Notes under the pieces: model-generated | Databases searched by the model: none | Told to the model about the DNA's origin: nothing | What the model saw: the letters and a program-made list of their open reading frames with translations, nothing else | Program-made: the position numbers and the translations under genes | Part shown: positions 5,956 through 8,914 of the stretch, in pieces | How the letters are laid out: every line of letters starts with the position of its first letter | Numbering within the stretch: the first letter of the stretch is position 1 | Assembly (NCBI GenBank): GCA_938018045.1 | Contig: CALIIP010000018.1 | Span: 1 to 8,914 of the forward strand | From: an uncultured Flavobacteriaceae bacterium | GTDB lineage: Bacteria; Bacteroidota; Bacteroidia; Flavobacteriales; Flavobacteriaceae | Reading direction: 5' to 3' | DNA: 8,914 nt

Positions 5956-7299
5956 ATGTCAAAAAGTTTTTCCGATTTAGGAATTAATGAGCAGTTAATA
6001 AAAGGTTTAACTGAGTTAGAAATTTCTGTTCCTACAGATATTCAAGAAAAAACAATTCCAGTTATCTTAAAGCAAAAGGACGATGTTGTTGCTTTGGCAA
6101 AGACAGGAACTGGAAAAACTGCTGCATTTGGATTGCCATTATTACAGTTGATTGATACAGAAAACACCAATATTCAAGCAGTAATATTAGCGCCAACAAG
6201 AGAGTTAGGTCAACAAATTGGTGCTAATCTAGATTCTTATGCTGCGCATATGTCATCAATTTCTATTGCAACTGTTTGTGGTGGAATTCCAATCAAGCCG
6301 CAAATAGAACGATTAAAAAGTACTACTCATATAGTTGTAGCAACTCCAGGCCGTTTAGCAGATTTAGTTGAACGAAAAGCTGTTGATATTAAAAACATTT
6401 CTTATTTCATTCTAGATGAAGCAGATGAAATGGTAAGTGCATTAAAAGAAGGATTAGATAGTATTGTCAAAGAAATTCCGAAAACAAGAAGAACACTATT
6501 GTTTACAGCTACTATGCCTGGAACGATCAAGCAAATGGTTCAGAATTACATGTCAAAACATGTAGTACATATTGAAGCAGATATGTCGACAGTAGGTCAT
6601 CAAGGGATTGATCATCAATATGTAGTTGTAGAACCTATAGAAAAATTAGAGGTTTTAATGCATTTCTTAAATTCTAAGGAAGGGCAGCGTGGAATCATTT
6701 TTTGTAAAACAAAAGCAGCTGTTAATAAATTGGCTAAAAACTTAGCAATCAATAAATTTTCTTCTGGTGCTATTCATGGTAGTTTGTCTCAAGGAATTCG
6801 TGACCGAATTATGGGGCAATTTAGAGAAGGTCATATTGACATTTTAGTTGCTACAGATTTAGCAGCAAGAGGAATAGATATCAAAGAAATTTCATATGTT
6901 GTAAACTATCATTTACCTGATCGTTTTGACACCTATGTTCATAGAAGTGGACGTACTGCAAGAGCAGGAGCAAAGGGACTTTCTTTAACAATTTTGCAAC
7001 AAGAAGAAGTAAAAGATATCCCTGAATTTGAGTCAGAATTAGGAATTGTTTTTAAAGAAGTTAAAAAGGCAGATGCTCAGAGTATCGAAGAAAATAATGG
7101 CTTGTTATGGGCTAAAAAAATATTTAAGACCAAACCAAATCGTACTATTTCTGAAGAATTTAGAAAACAAATTAGAACGGTATTCCATCATTTAACGAAA
7201 GAAGAACTGATAGAAAAAGTATTGGCAAATCATTTAGCAAAAACAAGTTTAGGAACTTCTAAGTCAGAAGATTCTAAAAAGAAAAAAAATAAGAAGTAG
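5956..7299 (+). CDS. DEAD-box ATP-dependent RNA helicase
   Basis: 447 residues with all core motifs in order: Q motif around PTDIQ (26-30) with upstream Phe5, motif I AKTGTGKT (48-55), Ia PTREL (80-84), GG (109-110), Ib TPGR (130-133), II DEAD (154-157), III in the form TAT (184-186; usually SAT), IV IIFC (247-250), V ATDLAARGID (299-308), VI HRSGRTAR (329-336). After the two RecA domains (to about 360) comes a short C-terminal region ending in a Lys-rich tail (436-447) that may bind RNA non-specifically. It unwinds RNA duplexes in the cytoplasm, typically in ribosome assembly, mRNA turnover or cold adaptation. The next gene, also a DEAD-box helicase, starts 2 bp after its stop, so the two are co-transcribed and perhaps translationally coupled. 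Confidence 0.95.
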   Translation: MSKSFSDLGINEQLIKGLTELEISVPTDIQEKTIPVILKQKDDVVALAKTGTGKTAAFGLPLLQLIDTENTNIQAVILAPTRELGQQIGANLDSYAAHMSSISIATVCGGIPIKPQIERLKSTTHIVVATPGRLADLVERKAVDIKNISYFILDEADEMVSALKEGLDSIVKEIPKTRRTLLFTATMPGTIKQMVQNYMSKHVVHIEADMSTVGHQGIDHQYVVVEPIEKLEVLMHFLNSKEGQRGIIFCKTKAAVNKLAKNLAINKFSSGAIHGSLSQGIRDRIMGQFREGHIDILVATDLAARGIDIKEISYVVNYHLPDRFDTYVHRSGRTARAGAKGLSLTILQQEEVKDIPEFESELGIVFKEVKKADAQSIEENNGLLWAKKIFKTKPNRTISEEFRKQIRTVFHHLTKEELIEKVLANHLAKTSLGTSKSEDSKKKKNKK

Positions 7300-7301
7300 A
7301 C

Positions 7302-8615
7302 ATGGCAAATCCAATCAAAGAGCAACAAGAGATCTTGAATAAATTTAACATTCAAGAACTGAACCCTATGCAAGAAGAAGCTATTTCTGTAGTTGCAAAA
7401 ACAGCAAATACGATTATACTTTCTCCAACAGGAACAGGTAAAACGTTGGCGTTTTTATTACCATTAATTAAACTATTAGATGCTGAGATTAAAGAGATTC
7501 AAGCATTGATTTTAGTTCCATCAAGAGAATTGGCGATACAAATTGAACAAGTAGTCCGAAATATGGGTTCTGGTTATAAAGTAAATGCAGTTTATGGTGG
7601 GCGATCGATGAGTAAAGATAAAATTGAATTAAAGCATGAACCTGCAATTTTAATTGGAACTCCAGGAAGAATTGCAGATCACTTTAGCAACAATCGTTTT
7701 TCAAGAGAAAGCATAAAGACTTTGATTTTAGATGAGTTTGATAAGTCGCTAGAAGTTGGTTTTGAATATGATATGACAGGAATTATCAATGATTTACCAA
7801 ATATAGATAAGCGTATCTTAACATCTGCAACGCAAGGTGTTGAAATTCCTGGTTTTGTAAAAATGAGCAATCCAACTACGCTTAATTATCTAAATCATAG
7901 AAGTGCAAAATTGACAATTCAAACGGTTATTTCTCCATCAAAAAATAAATTAAACACCTTACTTCATTTACTGAATCATATAGGTAATCAGCCAGGAATT
8001 ATCTTCTGTAATCTAAAAGATACGATTCAAGGAGTTAGTGATTTTCTTGAGCGAAAAAATATTGCTCATGGATGTTTTTATGGAGGGATGGAACAACAAG
8101 ATAGAGAACGTTCTTTGATTAAATTCAGAAACGGAACAAATCAAGTAATTGTGGCTACGGATTTGGCTGCAAGAGGAATTGATATTCCAGAAATGAAATA
8201 CATTATTCATTATCAATTGCCATTACATCAAGAAGAATTTACACATAGAAACGGTAGAACTGCACGTGTAAATTCAAAGGGAACTGCATATGTATTAAAA
8301 TGGAAAAACGAAGAAGTTCCAAGTTTTATCAAAAAGGATGCAAAAGGAATAGATATTTCTGTTCAAGCCGAGCGTAAGCCAAGATATTGGGAAACCTTAT
8401 TTATTTCTGGAGGAAGAAAAGATAAAATATCAAAGGGAGACATCGCTGGATTGTTCTTTAAGCAAGGTGGAATTAACAAAGATCAATTAGGTGTTATTGA
8501 ATTAAAACGCGATTGTACATTTGTTGCTGTTCCAGTTTCTATTGCTGAAGAGTTGGTAGAAAAATTAAACAATACAAGATTGAAGAAGAAGAAAGTTAGA
8601 ATTTATACGGTATAA
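7302..8615 (+). CDS. DbpA/CsdA-like DEAD-box RNA helicase with C-terminal RNA-binding domain
   Basis: 437 residues. Motifs: Q motif NPMQ (21-24), I SPTGTGKT (41-48), Ia PSREL (73-77), Ib TPGR (120-123), II DEFD (144-147) in place of DEAD, III SAT (175-177), IV GIIFC (232-236), V ATDLAARGID (285-294), VI HRNGRTAR (315-322). Residues about 362-437 form the DbpA-type RNA-binding (RRM-like) domain, including GRKDKISKGDIAGLF (371-385) and the basic NTRLKKKKVR end (424-433). In the DbpA/CsdA group this domain directs the helicase to specific RNA; DbpA acts on a 23S rRNA hairpin in 50S assembly. The DEFD change keeps the Asp-Glu needed for Mg-ATP. It lies 2 bp behind a plain DEAD-box helicase, and the two protein cores are clearly related but diverged. 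No terminator is seen before the next gene. Confidence 0.94.
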   Translation: MANPIKEQQEILNKFNIQELNPMQEEAISVVAKTANTIILSPTGTGKTLAFLLPLIKLLDAEIKEIQALILVPSRELAIQIEQVVRNMGSGYKVNAVYGGRSMSKDKIELKHEPAILIGTPGRIADHFSNNRFSRESIKTLILDEFDKSLEVGFEYDMTGIINDLPNIDKRILTSATQGVEIPGFVKMSNPTTLNYLNHRSAKLTIQTVISPSKNKLNTLLHLLNHIGNQPGIIFCNLKDTIQGVSDFLERKNIAHGCFYGGMEQQDRERSLIKFRNGTNQVIVATDLAARGIDIPEMKYIIHYQLPLHQEEFTHRNGRTARVNSKGTAYVLKWKNEEVPSFIKKDAKGIDISVQAERKPRYWETLFISGGRKDKISKGDIAGLFFKQGGINKDQLGVIELKRDCTFVAVPVSIAEELVEKLNNTRLKKKKVRIYTV

Positions 8616-8633
8616 ACATAAAAACAAAATACT

Positions 8634-8914
8634 TTGGAAAAACTTATTTTTAATGACATCAGTGAATTTAAATCAATGATTGGCAAGCAATTACCAGACG
8701 GAAATTGGTATACGATAACGCAACAAATGATTAATGATTTTGCAAATGCTACATTAGACAAACAATGGATTCATGTAGATGAAGAAAGAGCACAAAAAGA
8801 ATCTCCATTTAAGAGTACTGTAGCGCATGGATTTATGTCTGTTGCAATGATTTCTAGAATGTTAGAAGAGGCATTTGCAATAAAAAGTGTGAAAATGGGA
8901 TTGAATTACGGACT
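8634..8914 (+). CDS. MaoC-family enoyl-CoA hydratase, N-terminal part (cut by window end)
   Basis: 93 codons are visible before the sequence ends. The hot-dog fold MaoC/PhaJ signature is clear: FANATLDKQWIHVDEERA with the catalytic pair Asp42 and His47 at the usual five-residue spacing, then SPFKSTVAHGF with the AHG motif at 64-66. The family hydrates trans-2-enoyl-CoA to (R)-3-hydroxyacyl-CoA. The likely start is TTG at 8634, because homologues carry about 15 residues before the first Gly of this alignment and an in-frame stop lies at 8619-8621; the next ATG, at 8676, would remove them. The gene begins 18 bp after the helicase stop with no promoter box, so it may be co-transcribed. Confidence 0.88.
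   Translation, partial: MEKLIFNDISEFKSMIGKQLPDGNWYTITQQMINDFANATLDKQWIHVDEERAQKESPFKSTVAHGFMSVAMISRMLEEAFAIKSVKMGLNYG

Overview
The window looks like chromosomal DNA from a member of the Bacteroidota, most likely a marine or psychrotolerant Flavobacteriaceae. The evidence is the very AT-rich composition, the absence of Shine-Dalgarno sequences, several TAnnTTTG -7 promoter boxes of the Bacteroidota type, a surface lipoprotein with an acidic stretch after the lipobox Cys, and a TonB receptor paired with an HmuY-family lipoprotein. I see no RNA genes, mobile elements, CRISPR or prophage. No gene-free stretch exceeds 300 bases; the longest are 1-149 and 4864-5051, and both carry promoter structure.

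Region 1 (1-1480, + strand): a duplicated promoter/leader drives two related genes. The first encodes a lysine-rich protein with a phasin-like N-terminus, a 20-residue tandem repeat, a coiled amphipathic segment, a histone H1-like Lys/Ala tract and a C-terminal helix-hairpin-helix (HhH) domain of the kind found at the end of Bacteroidota ribosomal protein L21. The second encodes a 96-residue protein whose core aligns without gaps to the N-terminus of the first. The architecture recalls the PhaF/PhaI phasin pair of pseudomonads, but no PHA synthase is visible. A perfect palindromic terminator, usable in both directions, closes this operon and the convergent one.

Region 2 (1490-5897): a probable haem/iron-acquisition locus. 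On the minus strand lies a probable operon of TonB-dependent receptor, HmuY-family lipoprotein and a seven-helix membrane protein of unknown function. The membrane gene starts at GTG one codon after the HmuY stop and in the same frame. Divergently transcribed is an AraC-family regulator with a Cys-Pro motif just before its DNA-binding domain. The shared 188-bp intergenic region holds a -7 box for the receptor operon, a well-spaced promoter for the regulator, and a 12-bp direct repeat at 21-bp pitch placed where an AraC activator would sit. Working model (inference): the regulator senses haem or a related ligand and activates the receptor operon.

Region 3 (5898-8914, + strand): two complete DEAD-box RNA helicases two bases apart. 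The first has a plain core and a lysine-rich tail; the second is DbpA/CsdA-like with a C-terminal RNA-binding domain and a DEFD motif II. A MaoC-family (R)-specific enoyl-CoA hydratase follows, probably starting at TTG, and is cut by the window end.
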